Shown here: positions 1 to 9,000 of the stretch, piece after piece
Numbering within the stretch: position 1 is the first letter of the stretch
Layout: every line of letters starts with the position of its first letter
Assembly: GCA_029573925.1 (NCBI GenBank)
Contig: JAKQBV010000271.1
Coordinates: 1 to 14,325 of the forward strand
Direction of reading: 5' to 3'
Length of the DNA stretch: 14,325 nucleotides
Source of the DNA: a bacterium
GTDB taxonomy: Bacteria > UBP15 > UBA6099
Notes under the pieces: model-generated
Told to the model about the DNA's origin: nothing
What the model saw: only the letters and a program-made list of their open reading frames with translations
Database searches by the model: none
Position numbers and translations under genes: made by a program

Positions 1-1
1 C

Positions 2-892
2 GCTGCCGTTCTTCTGTTCGCCGCCTCCTACCCTTTCACGCTACAGAATCGCGGCAAAAACCCGGAAGAAGCGGCAGCCGGGCAGCGCCAGTCGATAATC
101 AACCACGTGGAAAGCGCGGGAGGAATCGTCGCGTGGGCGCATCCTGAAGCGCAATGGGAACGCCGCGTCAGCTCGAAAGACACGCGCGCCGGAGCGCTGT
201 TATCAAAAGCCGCCGCAAACATGAATTTCACCGCCGTCGCATACGCCGAGCCGCATCAGGAAATGTTGTTGGAAACATCCGGTTTCACGGCGTTCGCCGC
301 TCTGTATGAAGGATATGAAAAAACGGCGCGGCCCGGCGGGCTGTGGGACGCCGCGCTCGCCGATTGCTCCGCCGGCGGCAGGGAGAAACCTTTCTGGGCG
401 CTCGGCGAGGCAGACTTCTACGGCAACGAAGCCCGCAAGCGGCTCGATTCCGTTCTGACGGTAGTCCTCGCCGAGAACTTCACAAGCGACTCAGTAATTG
501 CGGCGATGAACGCGGGGCGCATGTACGTGACAACCACCGCGGCAGGCGGCTCTCTGCGGATGCCCGAATTCTTCGCCTCCGGCGCGGGGAAAGAGACCGC
601 CGTCTCCGGCGAAACTCTCATATCGGACGAACGCGTTCTCGTATCCGCAGTTATCGATTCCGTTCCGGCGCGCGGCGCGCAAGTCTCGGCCTCCATCATC
701 AGGAACGGAGAGGTCGCAAAGGTGTTCAACGGGGCTGCCCCGTTGCGGATAGCTTACGAAGCGGAACCCGTTCCGGGCGAGAACGCGGAGTATTTCCGCA
801 TTGAAGCTGAAGGTTCTCGCGGCATGAGACTTATCTCGAATCCGATTTTCATTTCCCGGCAATCCCGGACTATTCAAAAGGAAGCGGAATAA
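2..892 (+). CDS. PHP-fold metal-dependent phosphoesterase-like protein, 5' end missing
   Basis: The reading frame is open from base 2, so the gene starts before the window; 296 residues are visible. The segment GGIVAWAHPEA (His47 of the visible part) matches the 'HP' motif of PHP-fold metallophosphoesterases. The later ALGEADFYG (Asp138), followed by a VLTVVL strand and AAMNAGRMYV, matches the C-terminal half of the fold, where relatives usually read G-x-D-x-H and then 'AL..GR.yv'. Here the expected final metal-binding His is Tyr140. About 100 further residues, ending near LISNPIFI, look like a beta-rich tail seen in many PHP proteins. Motif I (H-x-H) would lie outside the window, so activity cannot be judged. 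TAA at 890-892 abuts the ATG of the kinase at 893, which implies translational coupling. Family call is fairly firm; substrate unknown. Confidence 0.7.
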   Translation, partial: AAVLLFAASYPFTLQNRGKNPEEAAAGQRQSIINHVESAGGIVAWAHPEAQWERRVSSKDTRAGALLSKAAANMNFTAVAYAEPHQEMLLETSGFTAFAALYEGYEKTARPGGLWDAALADCSAGGREKPFWALGEADFYGNEARKRLDSVLTVVLAENFTSDSVIAAMNAGRMYVTTTAAGGSLRMPEFFASGAGKETAVSGETLISDERVLVSAVIDSVPARGAQVSASIIRNGEVAKVFNGAAPLRIAYEAEPVPGENAEYFRIEAEGSRGMRLISNPIFISRQSRTIQKEAE

Positions 893-3800
893 ATGAGCGA
901 AAACATCTCACAACACATAAATAAACAAAAGGCGCGGCTGAAACCGGCAAGGATGTGGTTCTACTCCGCGTGCGCCATCATGCTGTGGACAGTCTTGGTG
1001 GCTGGGTCTTTCTCGACGCTCATGCGGCAGAAAAACAAAGAGCGTTTTCAGACCGCATTGGCAAGGGCCGAAGAATCATTAAACAAAGACATCGCGTACA
1101 GGCTGTGGGTCAACAAGCAGGGAGGCGTTTACGCGCCCGTCTCTAAGGTTACGCCGCCGAACCCAAACCTTGCTCATATCCCAGAAAGAGATATTGAGAC
1201 TCCTTCCGGCAAAAAGCTGACCCTTGTGAATCCGGCGTACATGACTCGTCAAGTGTTCAACCTGAGCCAAGAGAGGTTCGGGACGCGGGCAAAGATCACA
1301 AGCTTGAAACCGCATCATCCGGAGAATGTGCCTGATGCTTGGGAATTGGAGGCGCTCGCCCGTTTCGACACCGACCCGGTTGAGCGCTTTTCAGTTGAAA
1401 GAATAGAAGGCAAGCCTCACGTCAGACTGATCAGACCTATGTTTACGGAAGAGAAGTGCATGAAATGCCACAAATCAGAGGACGGATACAAAGTCGGAAA
1501 GGTCTTCGGCGCGCTTAGCGTGGCGGCCCCCGTCGTCGAGCGAACCGGCCCGCCGAAACCTTTTACCGCGTCGCCCGCGTCGCTTCATACCCTCCTCTGG
1601 TTGGTCGGAGTCCTCGGAATCCTCGTCTCCTCCCGTCTTTTGATGCGGCGCATAGAGGAGCGCGACTCCGCTTTCCACGAAATGGAATTGATCGCCGTTG
1701 GGTTTGAAAACACCGTGCGGGAAAGAACGCGGGAGCTTTCAGCCGCAAACGAGCGCCTCGAAGAAGAAGCCCGCGCTCAGGCGGCTGTGGAAACTTCGCT
1801 TCGCTTCTCCGAAGCCAGACTGCGCGCAATTACCGACGCCGCAAAAGACGCCATCATCATGATAGACGAGCGCGGCGCCGTTTCTTTCTGGAACCCGGCG
1901 GCGGAATCGATTTTCGGGATGAAAGCCGAAGAAATCCTCGGCAAGGATTTGCATCGCGCGATCGCTCCCGAAAGATACTACGAGGCGTTCAAAGCGGGCT
2001 TCAAGAAGTTCGCAGGCGGCGGCGAAGGCGCGGCGGTCGGCAAAACGCTCGAACTCGTCGGAGTCCGTTCGGACGACTCAGAATTCCCAATCGAACTCTC
2101 TCTATCCGCCTTGAAAACAAACGACGGATTGGGCGCGGTCGGCATTCTCCGCGACATCTCATCGAGAAAACAGGATCAGGCGCGCGAACGCGAACATCAC
2201 AGGTTCGTCGAAACACTGCTCGAAACAATCCCCGCTCCCGTGTTCAGCAAGGATTCGAACGGCGCGTATATTAAATGCAACAAAGCTTTCGAGGAATATC
2301 TGGGGATGGCAAAGAAGGATATACTCGGAAAAACCGTGTATGACATATCGCCCGCTGAAAACGCTAGAGTTTACGACGAAGCCGACCGGAGGCTGTTGAA
2401 AACGGGAGAGACGCAAGTATACGAATCGCAGGTCGCCAGAAGCGGCGGCAGCGTAAGCGACGTGGTCTTCCATAAAGCGGTCTTCAAGACCGAGGACGGG
2501 ACCCCCGGCGGCATAATCGGCGTCATCCTCGACGTCACGGAAAGCAAGCTCGGAGAGAGAGCCATACGCGAGTCAGAGGCTAAATACAGAGCCTTGATAG
2601 AAAGCGTTGACATAGGCGTCGCGTTGCTGAACATGAACATGGAAGTCGCCGCCGTGAACGGCAAGATGAAAAGCTGGTTTCCGGGCGCGGGGTCTTTCGG
2701 CGGAAGATACTGCCATGAAGTGTTCAACTGCGATGTGAACAAAGACGCCTGCGCGGACTGCCCCGCCGTGAGCGCGGCGTCAGACGGTCTGCCGCATGAG
2801 CGCGTGACGAAAAAAAACATCAACGGCCTGCCCACGTTTTTCAAAGTCAAGGCCCTCCCCGTGGGAGACATCGCCGGAGGAGTGTCCGGCATCGTGATGA
2901 CGGCCGAAGACATGACGCGCCAAATATCAGCGGACGAGGAGCGCTCTCTGCTAGCCTCGATTGTCGAGAATTCCGCAGACGCTATTGTCGGCGTCGGCAT
3001 GGATGGAATAGTCAGAAGCTGGAACGCCGGCGCGGCGAATATCTACGGATACTCCGAAGACGAGGCCTCAGGAAAACACATATCCTTTATCGCCACCCGA
3101 AATACCTTCAACGACTACGACGACATTCTCAAAAAAGTCGGCGCAGGCGAAACAGTGTTTTTTGAAGAGACCGAGCGCAGAAGAAAAGACGGAACCGTTC
3201 TGGACGTCACAGTCGCCGTTTCTCCAATCAAAGACACCTTCGGGGATGTGGTCGGCGTGGCTTCCGTGTCCCGCGACATAAGCGAGCGCAAAAGAATACA
3301 GAAGATGCACAACGAGTTCATATCCACCGTCTCGCACGAGCTGCGCACTCCGCTGACGTCTTTGCGCGGCTCCCTCGGACTGCTTTCGGGGGGAATCATG
3401 GGCAAGCTTCCCGTAGAGGCCGACGAGCTTGTCGGCATCGCCGCCCGAAACGCCGAACGTCTGGCGCTCCTCATCAACGACATTCTCGACCTGCAGAAAA
3501 TCGAGTCGGGCAAAATCCACATGGACATCCGGGCTTGCGAGCTTGCGGAGATCATCGAAAGAAGCGTTCAGGAAATGAGCGCTATGGCCGACGCCAAAGA
3601 GATAGAGATATCGGCGGCCAGCGCCGATTTCAAAATCATGGCCGACCCGGACCGCATGGTTCAGGTTCTGGACAACCTGTTGTCGAACGCCATCAAGTTC
3701 TCTCCCGGAGGCTCGCGCGTGTTTATTGACGCCTCTAGGGAAAACGGCAATGTGGTCGTTTCTGTTCGAGACCAAGGAGAGGGCATAAGCGATTCCTTCA

Positions 3801-4828
3801 GGGAAAGGATATTCGACAAATTCCAGCAGGCCGACTCGTCGGTGACCAGAAATAAGAGCGGCACCGGGCTGGGGCTGGCGATATGCAAAGCCATCGTCGA
3901 AGGCCACGGCGGGGAGATTTGCTTCGAGTCCAAAGTAGGCGAAGGAACCACTTTCTTCTTCACGGTTTCCGCCGCGAAGAGCGAACGCCCGGAGGTGAAA
4001 CCGCCCGTGAGCATAGACGCTGAAAACGTTTTCCGGAAAAAGGACTCGCGGCGCGTCCTAGTCGTGGACGACGACGCCGGAGTGAGAAACCTGTTGCGCA
4101 GGGCGCTCGAAAATAAGGGGTACGATGTCGACTCCGCGTCAAATGTCGCGTCTGCGGCCGGACTGACGCGGGACAACCTTTACGACGCGGTCATAGTCGA
4201 TATCGGACTCCCGGACGGTTCGGGCTTCGACGTCATCAGCAGCGTCGAATCGAGGGACGAGGCGCGCGAAACCCCGGTAATCGTCGTCAGCGGCGCCGGG
4301 CCTGATCAGTACGCTGTCAACGTCCCGAAAGTGTACGACTGGTTGACGAAGCCTCTGGACATCCGGAGGCTCGTCTCCACAGTCGGCAACGCCGTCAAAA
4401 GACCCCGGCCTCCCAGCGTAATGCTTATCGACGACGACCCACAATTGACCATGATGATGAAAAGAATCCTAGAATCCAGAGGCGTCAAGGTGGCCGCCGC
4501 TCCCAGTGGCCGGCAGGCCGTCGCCATGCTCGATTCCATGAAGCCCGACCTCATTGTTTTCGATGTTCTCATGAATTCCGGCGACGGTTTCTACGTCGCC
4601 GAGTCTCTCCGCGCCAACCCGGAACTGGCCTCCATCCCGGTCGTGGTTTACACCGCTCTCGACCTCACCGAGGACGACAAGGCCGCGCTCGGCGGCGAGA
4701 GCGTTCAGTTCTTCACCAAATCGAAAATTTCCGAAGAAGAGTTCAGCGACCGGCTGGCCGGCATGATCGCCGCTCTGCTGGACGACGCTTCGGTCGAAAG
4801 GACGGTCTCAAACAGACATGCGAGTTAA
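893..4828 (+). CDS. Haem-c (DUF3365/Tll0287-like) sensor, multi-PAS hybrid histidine kinase with two receivers
   Basis: 1311 aa inner-membrane kinase. Helix at about 21-43, then a periplasmic DUF3365 domain (about 50-215) with the family signatures GGVYAPV, TPPNPNL, HIPERDIETPSGKKLT and NPAYMTRQ. A CMKCH site (Cys189, Cys192, His193) should bind c-type haem covalently. A second helix lies at 231-250, followed by a coiled coil (255-305). PAS regions lie at about 305-423, 433-551, 560-675 and 683-799; the third carries Cys607, 613, 620 and 623. HisKA has SHELRTP with phospho-His815. The ATPase domain has N box (Asn928/932), DQGEGI and GTGLGLAI (990-997). Two receivers follow: Asp1059-1061/Asp1103/Lys1153 and Asp1180-1182/Asp1224/Lys1276, both with intact acidic pockets. 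ATG at 893 directly follows the upstream stop; the stop overlaps the next gene by 11 bp. Probable redox or gas-ligand sensor; the ligand is inferred. Confidence 0.95.
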   Translation: MSENISQHINKQKARLKPARMWFYSACAIMLWTVLVAGSFSTLMRQKNKERFQTALARAEESLNKDIAYRLWVNKQGGVYAPVSKVTPPNPNLAHIPERDIETPSGKKLTLVNPAYMTRQVFNLSQERFGTRAKITSLKPHHPENVPDAWELEALARFDTDPVERFSVERIEGKPHVRLIRPMFTEEKCMKCHKSEDGYKVGKVFGALSVAAPVVERTGPPKPFTASPASLHTLLWLVGVLGILVSSRLLMRRIEERDSAFHEMELIAVGFENTVRERTRELSAANERLEEEARAQAAVETSLRFSEARLRAITDAAKDAIIMIDERGAVSFWNPAAESIFGMKAEEILGKDLHRAIAPERYYEAFKAGFKKFAGGGEGAAVGKTLELVGVRSDDSEFPIELSLSALKTNDGLGAVGILRDISSRKQDQAREREHHRFVETLLETIPAPVFSKDSNGAYIKCNKAFEEYLGMAKKDILGKTVYDISPAENARVYDEADRRLLKTGETQVYESQVARSGGSVSDVVFHKAVFKTEDGTPGGIIGVILDVTESKLGERAIRESEAKYRALIESVDIGVALLNMNMEVAAVNGKMKSWFPGAGSFGGRYCHEVFNCDVNKDACADCPAVSAASDGLPHERVTKKNINGLPTFFKVKALPVGDIAGGVSGIVMTAEDMTRQISADEERSLLASIVENSADAIVGVGMDGIVRSWNAGAANIYGYSEDEASGKHISFIATRNTFNDYDDILKKVGAGETVFFEETERRRKDGTVLDVTVAVSPIKDTFGDVVGVASVSRDISERKRIQKMHNEFISTVSHELRTPLTSLRGSLGLLSGGIMGKLPVEADELVGIAARNAERLALLINDILDLQKIESGKIHMDIRACELAEIIERSVQEMSAMADAKEIEISAASADFKIMADPDRMVQVLDNLLSNAIKFSPGGSRVFIDASRENGNVVVSVRDQGEGISDSFRERIFDKFQQADSSVTRNKSGTGLGLAICKAIVEGHGGEICFESKVGEGTTFFFTVSAAKSERPEVKPPVSIDAENVFRKKDSRRVLVVDDDAGVRNLLRRALENKGYDVDSASNVASAAGLTRDNLYDAVIVDIGLPDGSGFDVISSVESRDEARETPVIVVSGAGPDQYAVNVPKVYDWLTKPLDIRRLVSTVGNAVKRPRPPSVMLIDDDPQLTMMMKRILESRGVKVAAAPSGRQAVAMLDSMKPDLIVFDVLMNSGDGFYVAESLRANPELASIPVVVYTALDLTEDDKAALGGESVQFFTKSKISEEEFSDRLAGMIAALLDDASVERTVSNRHAS

Positions 4829-5243
4829 AAAAGTTCTGCTTATCGACGACGAGAAGGACATCAGGACGGTGGCCGACATCAGCCTGCGGCGCATCGGCAA
4901 CTTCGACGTGACCCTCGTCGAGAACGGAAAAGAAGGCCTTTCCGCGGCGGCCGCCATCCGCCCGGACGTGATCCTGCTGGACATGATGATGCCCGAAATG
5001 GACGGCATCACAGTCCTCAAAAAACTCAAGGAAAACCCTGAAACACGGGACATACCTGTAATATTCATGACCGCCCGCGTCAGGGACAAGGAAAAAGCCG
5101 AATACGCCGCGCACGGCGCGAAAGGAATCATCGACAAACCTTTCGATCCGCTATCCCTCGCAGGGCAAGTGCGTAAAATATGCGACGCCGAACAAAAAGC
5201 CGCCGCGCAATGCGACTCGGATGCAGACGCCTCCGGCGACTAA
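4818..5243 (+). CDS. Stand-alone response regulator receiver protein (CheY-like)
   Basis: 141 aa, a single receiver domain filling residues 4-123 with no output domain, so a phosphate carrier or protein-interaction regulator in the cytoplasm. The acidic pocket is Asp10, Asp11 and Glu12. The phospho-acceptor is Asp55 in ILLDMMMPEMDG, the switch Thr is Thr85 in FMTAR, and the conserved Lys is Lys107 in IIDKPFD. The last about 18 residues (AQCDSDADASGD region) are a low-complexity acidic tail. The ATG lies inside the 3' end of the haem kinase gene (11-bp overlap), a sign of coupled translation; an AAAGGAC at about 4797-4803 is a weak and distant ribosome site. With two receivers just upstream on the kinase and a receiver-HPt protein just downstream, it likely takes part in the same phosphorelay. 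Partner choice is inferred. Confidence 0.93.
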   Translation: MRVKKVLLIDDEKDIRTVADISLRRIGNFDVTLVENGKEGLSAAAAIRPDVILLDMMMPEMDGITVLKKLKENPETRDIPVIFMTARVRDKEKAEYAAHGAKGIIDKPFDPLSLAGQVRKICDAEQKAAAQCDSDADASGD

Positions 5244-5264
5244 GGCTCGCCGCGTCAAACGTTG

Positions 5265-5271
5265 AAAGGAG
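5265..5271 (+). promoter_or_regulatory. Shine-Dalgarno site of the receiver-HPt gene
   Basis: AAAGGAG ends 6 bp before the ATG at 5278. It is much stronger than the site of the preceding receiver gene and supports this start codon and independent translation initiation of the REC-HPt gene within the operon. Confidence 0.8.
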
Positions 5272-5277
5272 AATCAA

Positions 5278-6081
5278 ATGAGCAATCTAAAAGAAAGACC
5301 AAGCGTGCTGGTCATAGACGACGACAACGCGATACATGACGCCCTGAGGCTCAGCTTCAACGAGGCGGGATGGGACTATGTCGGCGTTCTCACCGGAGCC
5401 GAGGCCCTCTCTCTGCTCAAGGAGCGCGACTTCTCCGCGGTCATAATTGACGGGATTCTCCCGGATATGACGGGCGTGGAGTTGTGCAGGGCCGCGCGCG
5501 CCGTTCCCGGCCTCAAAATGCCGCCCATCGCCTTTCTTTCCGCGTTCTTCAAAGAGACCGACACCCTCCGCGAGTTGTTCGTCGACATGGGCGTCGGCAT
5601 CGTCCTCCACAAGCCGAGACCGCCGCGCGAGATCGTCCGCCGCGCCTGCGAGCTTGTCAAATCGGACTACTCCGATTCCTCCCTTACCCCAGAAAGCATG
5701 GCGGAATTCGCTGAAATCCGGGCTTTGTACATCGAGTCTTTCTTCGAGAAGGCAACCGCCATCGAAGCCCTACTCGAATCTCTCGAATTGAACCCCGGCG
5801 ACTCCGCGTCTCTGTTGTCGTTGAGAAACATCGTCCACAAGATCAACGGCTCGGCCGGCAGCTACGGGTTCGCCCGCGTCAGCCTAGGCGCCGCCCGCTG
5901 GGAAAGAGAAATTCTGGACATCATAGAATCCGGACTGGAGGTTTCAGCGGACGAGTTGCGCGGCTTCTGTCGACGCTTCGAGGATATTAAAGTGGATTTC
6001 CAGTCTCCACGCCACGCCGATTCCAAAAACTCCGGCGAAGAGCCTTGCCTTACGAGCCAAGGGCTTTGCGCGTCTTTTTGA
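5278..6081 (+). CDS. Receiver-HPt phosphorelay protein
   Basis: 267 aa, cytoplasmic. The N-terminal receiver (about 8-127) has Asp14-16, phospho-acceptor Asp58 in VIIDGILPDMTG, Ser88 in the switch position and Lys112 in LHKPRPP. A helical HPt domain (about 140-240) contains NIVHKINGSAGSYGF, whose His187 followed by K-x-x-G-S matches the phospho-histidine motif of HPt domains. A fused REC-HPt protein can move phosphate from Asp to His and onward to another receiver. The start is fixed by the AAAGGAG site. The gene ends inside the convergent Cache-kinase gene: the last ten codons (after about residue 257) share 32 bp with the opposite strand, and no terminator fits between them. The about 25 residues after the HPt domain have no recognised fold. 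Confidence 0.92.
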   Translation: MSNLKERPSVLVIDDDNAIHDALRLSFNEAGWDYVGVLTGAEALSLLKERDFSAVIIDGILPDMTGVELCRAARAVPGLKMPPIAFLSAFFKETDTLRELFVDMGVGIVLHKPRPPREIVRRACELVKSDYSDSSLTPESMAEFAEIRALYIESFFEKATAIEALLESLELNPGDSASLLSLRNIVHKINGSAGSYGFARVSLGAARWEREILDIIESGLEVSADELRGFCRRFEDIKVDFQSPRHADSKNSGEEPCLTSQGLCASF

Positions 6082-9000
6082 CAAGCTCGGATATCAGAAA
6101 CGGCTTCGACAGGAAGTTCACCCCGTCGTCCAGTTCTCCGTTATGCACTATAGAATTTTCGGTGTACCCGGACATATAAAGAACTTTCAGCGCCGGATTC
6201 ATCCTCGTTAGTATTCCTGCAAGCTCCCTTCCTCCCATGTCCGGCATTACCACATCCGTCAGCAAAAGGTGTATTCTTTCTCCCTCGGTCTTGAAAATCT
6301 CTATGGCGTTTTCGCAAGATGAAGCCGTTATCGCCTCGTATCCGGCGGACTCAAGAGCGCGCTTCGCCAGAAAGAGCACTCCCGCCTCGTCTTCCACCAC
6401 AAGTATCGTCGCTCCACCCGTCGCGCCCGCGTCCTCAGGCTCAGCCTCTTCAGGCTCGGCGACCGGCGCTCCGCTTAAATCCCGCAAGAAGTAAACTTTG
6501 AACGTCGTCCCTTTCCCCTGCTCGCTGTAAACCCACACATGCCCGCCGCTCTGCTTCACTATTCCGAACACCATCGACAGCCCCAGCCCCGTTCCCTTGC
6601 CCACTTCCTTAGTCGTGAAAAACGGCTCAAAAACTCTCTCCAGCGTCTCTCGGCTCATCCCGCATCCCGTGTCGGTGACCGACAACATGACATACGAGCC
6701 GGGCAAAACCTCCGCGTGCCGCGCCGCGTATTCCTCGTCAAGCTCCACGTTATACGTCTCGATGGTCAGCCTGCCCCCCGTAGGCATGGCGTCTCTTGCG
6801 TTCACCGCGAGGTTCATCACCACCTGCTCCAACTGTCCGGGATCCGCCTTTATTCTGCCAAGCTCCGGTTCTACGTGCGTCGTCAGCAGTATATCTTCTC
6901 CGATTAGCCTCTTCAGCATCGGCTCTATATCCTTGACGACCCTGTTGAGATCGACGATTTCCATTTTCATGACCTGCCGCCGGCTGAAGGCCAGCAACTG
7001 CCGCGTCAGTTCCGCCGCGCGCCTGCCCGCCGTCAATATCTCCGCCACATCGCCTCTTTGCTCCGATTCTCCGGGCAGCGCCTCCAGAACCATTCCGGCG
7101 TAGCTGTTTATCACCGTCAGCATGTTGTTGAAATCGTGCGCTATGCCGCCGGCAAGCCTTCCAACCGCTTCCATCTTCTGCGACGCCAGCAATTGCTGAT
7201 GAATCTCGTCGCGTTCCCTCTCCGTCCGCCTCATGTCTTTTTCTGTTTTTATATTGTGCAGCGCGAACGCCACGTCCCCAGCCATCTCTTCGAACAAAGA
7301 CACTTCATCTTCGTCCGGCGCGCCTCCCACATTCTCAAGCGACACCGATACATATCCGTAGTTGACCCCGCCGTGCTCCAGTCTTATGCTCATCGCCGCG
7401 CTCTGCGAGCAACCCTCGGCCAGCGAACACCCCTCGCACTCCCTCTCTCTGTCCATGACCACATGGACGCCGGAACCGCCCGCCGCCGCCTCGCAACACG
7501 CCGGCATTTTCCCGCTCTTCAATTCCTCCTCAAGCGGCCCGAACGCATCCCCGACCCCTTCCTGCGCGTAAAACTCCGGCCTCCCGTCCTCGCCGCATAA
7601 AACAATTATCGCTCCCGTGCATCCACGGCTACCGACCATCAGTTCGCACGTCCGCCTCGCCAGCGCTTCCGGGTCCCTCTCCCGCACTATTAGCTGATTC
7701 ACGTCCCTAATTGCCAACAGCACCCGGTTCAAATGCGATATCTTTTCCTCGTATTCCTTCATGTGCGAGATGTCCATTGCGGTGAACGTCATCGTTCCCG
7801 CCTCGAATTCGTCTCCCTCAATCAGCGTCGAACTCAGAATGATGTGGATGATTTCCCCGTCTTTCCTCTTCCAGCGGGTCTCTACCGTCCCGTGTCCCTT
7901 TTCTGCTATCTGCCTGTATTTTTCCCGCCCGACGCAATCGTAATCCTCGTCCGTGGGATAAAGCATTTTCGCCGCCTGCCCCGACAGTTCTTCCCGCGAA
8001 TACCCCGTCATCCCGGACATGGCTTCGTTGACTTCCATCATCACCCTGTCCTTCACGAGGCCGATTCCAACCGGAGCCGCGCGCAACACGCTTCTCATCC
8101 TCGATTCGCTCCTGCGCAACGCTAGGTCTGCCTTCTTCCGTTCCGAGATGTCCCGCGTCGTTCCTTGAACACCTATCGGAGTTCCGCTCTCGTCGAATAG
8201 AAACCTCCCTCTCACCTCCACCGGAACAACGGTTCCATCCTTGCGAAGCGCTTCCGTCTCCAATATCACGCCTTTGCTCTCGACTCCGAGAGCAAGTTCT
8301 TTCTCTATGGCCGTTCTCATCTTCAATAACTCTTCGGGAGAACAATGATCCTCAAGCCCGCTGCCCGTGAATTCCTCCCGCGCAAATCCGAACATATCTT
8401 GAATCGCAGGATTCACATAAGTAAATTTTAGCTCCGTGTCCATCTTCCAAATCATATCCAGCGTGTTGTCCGCCAGCAGCCTGTATTTAGCCTCGCTTTC
8501 GGCCAGCGCTTCCGCCGCTGTCGCGCGTTCCCATAAAATTTTCATCTTCTGTTTCCGCGACGACAACAGCAGCGCCGCCCCGACAGCGGCTATCAGACAC
8601 ACCGCCATCGCAACCGTCAGCGTCCGCATCCTCGCCATCGGCTCGAACGCCTCGGACTCGTCCATCTTGGCGACAATCCGCCACGGCGAATCCGGCACGG
8701 CGCGCACATCCGCCAATACCCGCACACCTCGATAGTCTATTCCCCTCGCTTCTCCTTTTTTCCCAAGCACGGCCATCGTTGCCGGGACATCTTTCTTTTC
8801 CAGCGAGACGCTCAGCTTGAGAGCCGCGTCTTCCTTGAATCTAAGACTATTCAGAAAAACCGCTCCGTTTCCCTCGCGGCGCACAAGCAGCGTCTCTGCC
8901 GTCCGGCTCGGCGTCGGCCATCTCTTTATCATCGGATACAAATACACTTCGGGGTCTATCTTCAACACCAGCGCGCCGAAAGCTTTTTTCTCTCCTGAAT

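Noticed and set aside
3068..3907. 279-codon open frame on the minus strand inside the haem kinase
   Set aside because: It lies wholly within strongly supported PAS, HisKA and ATPase coding sequence, has no recognisable domain and no ribosome site; it is a shadow of high-GC codon use.
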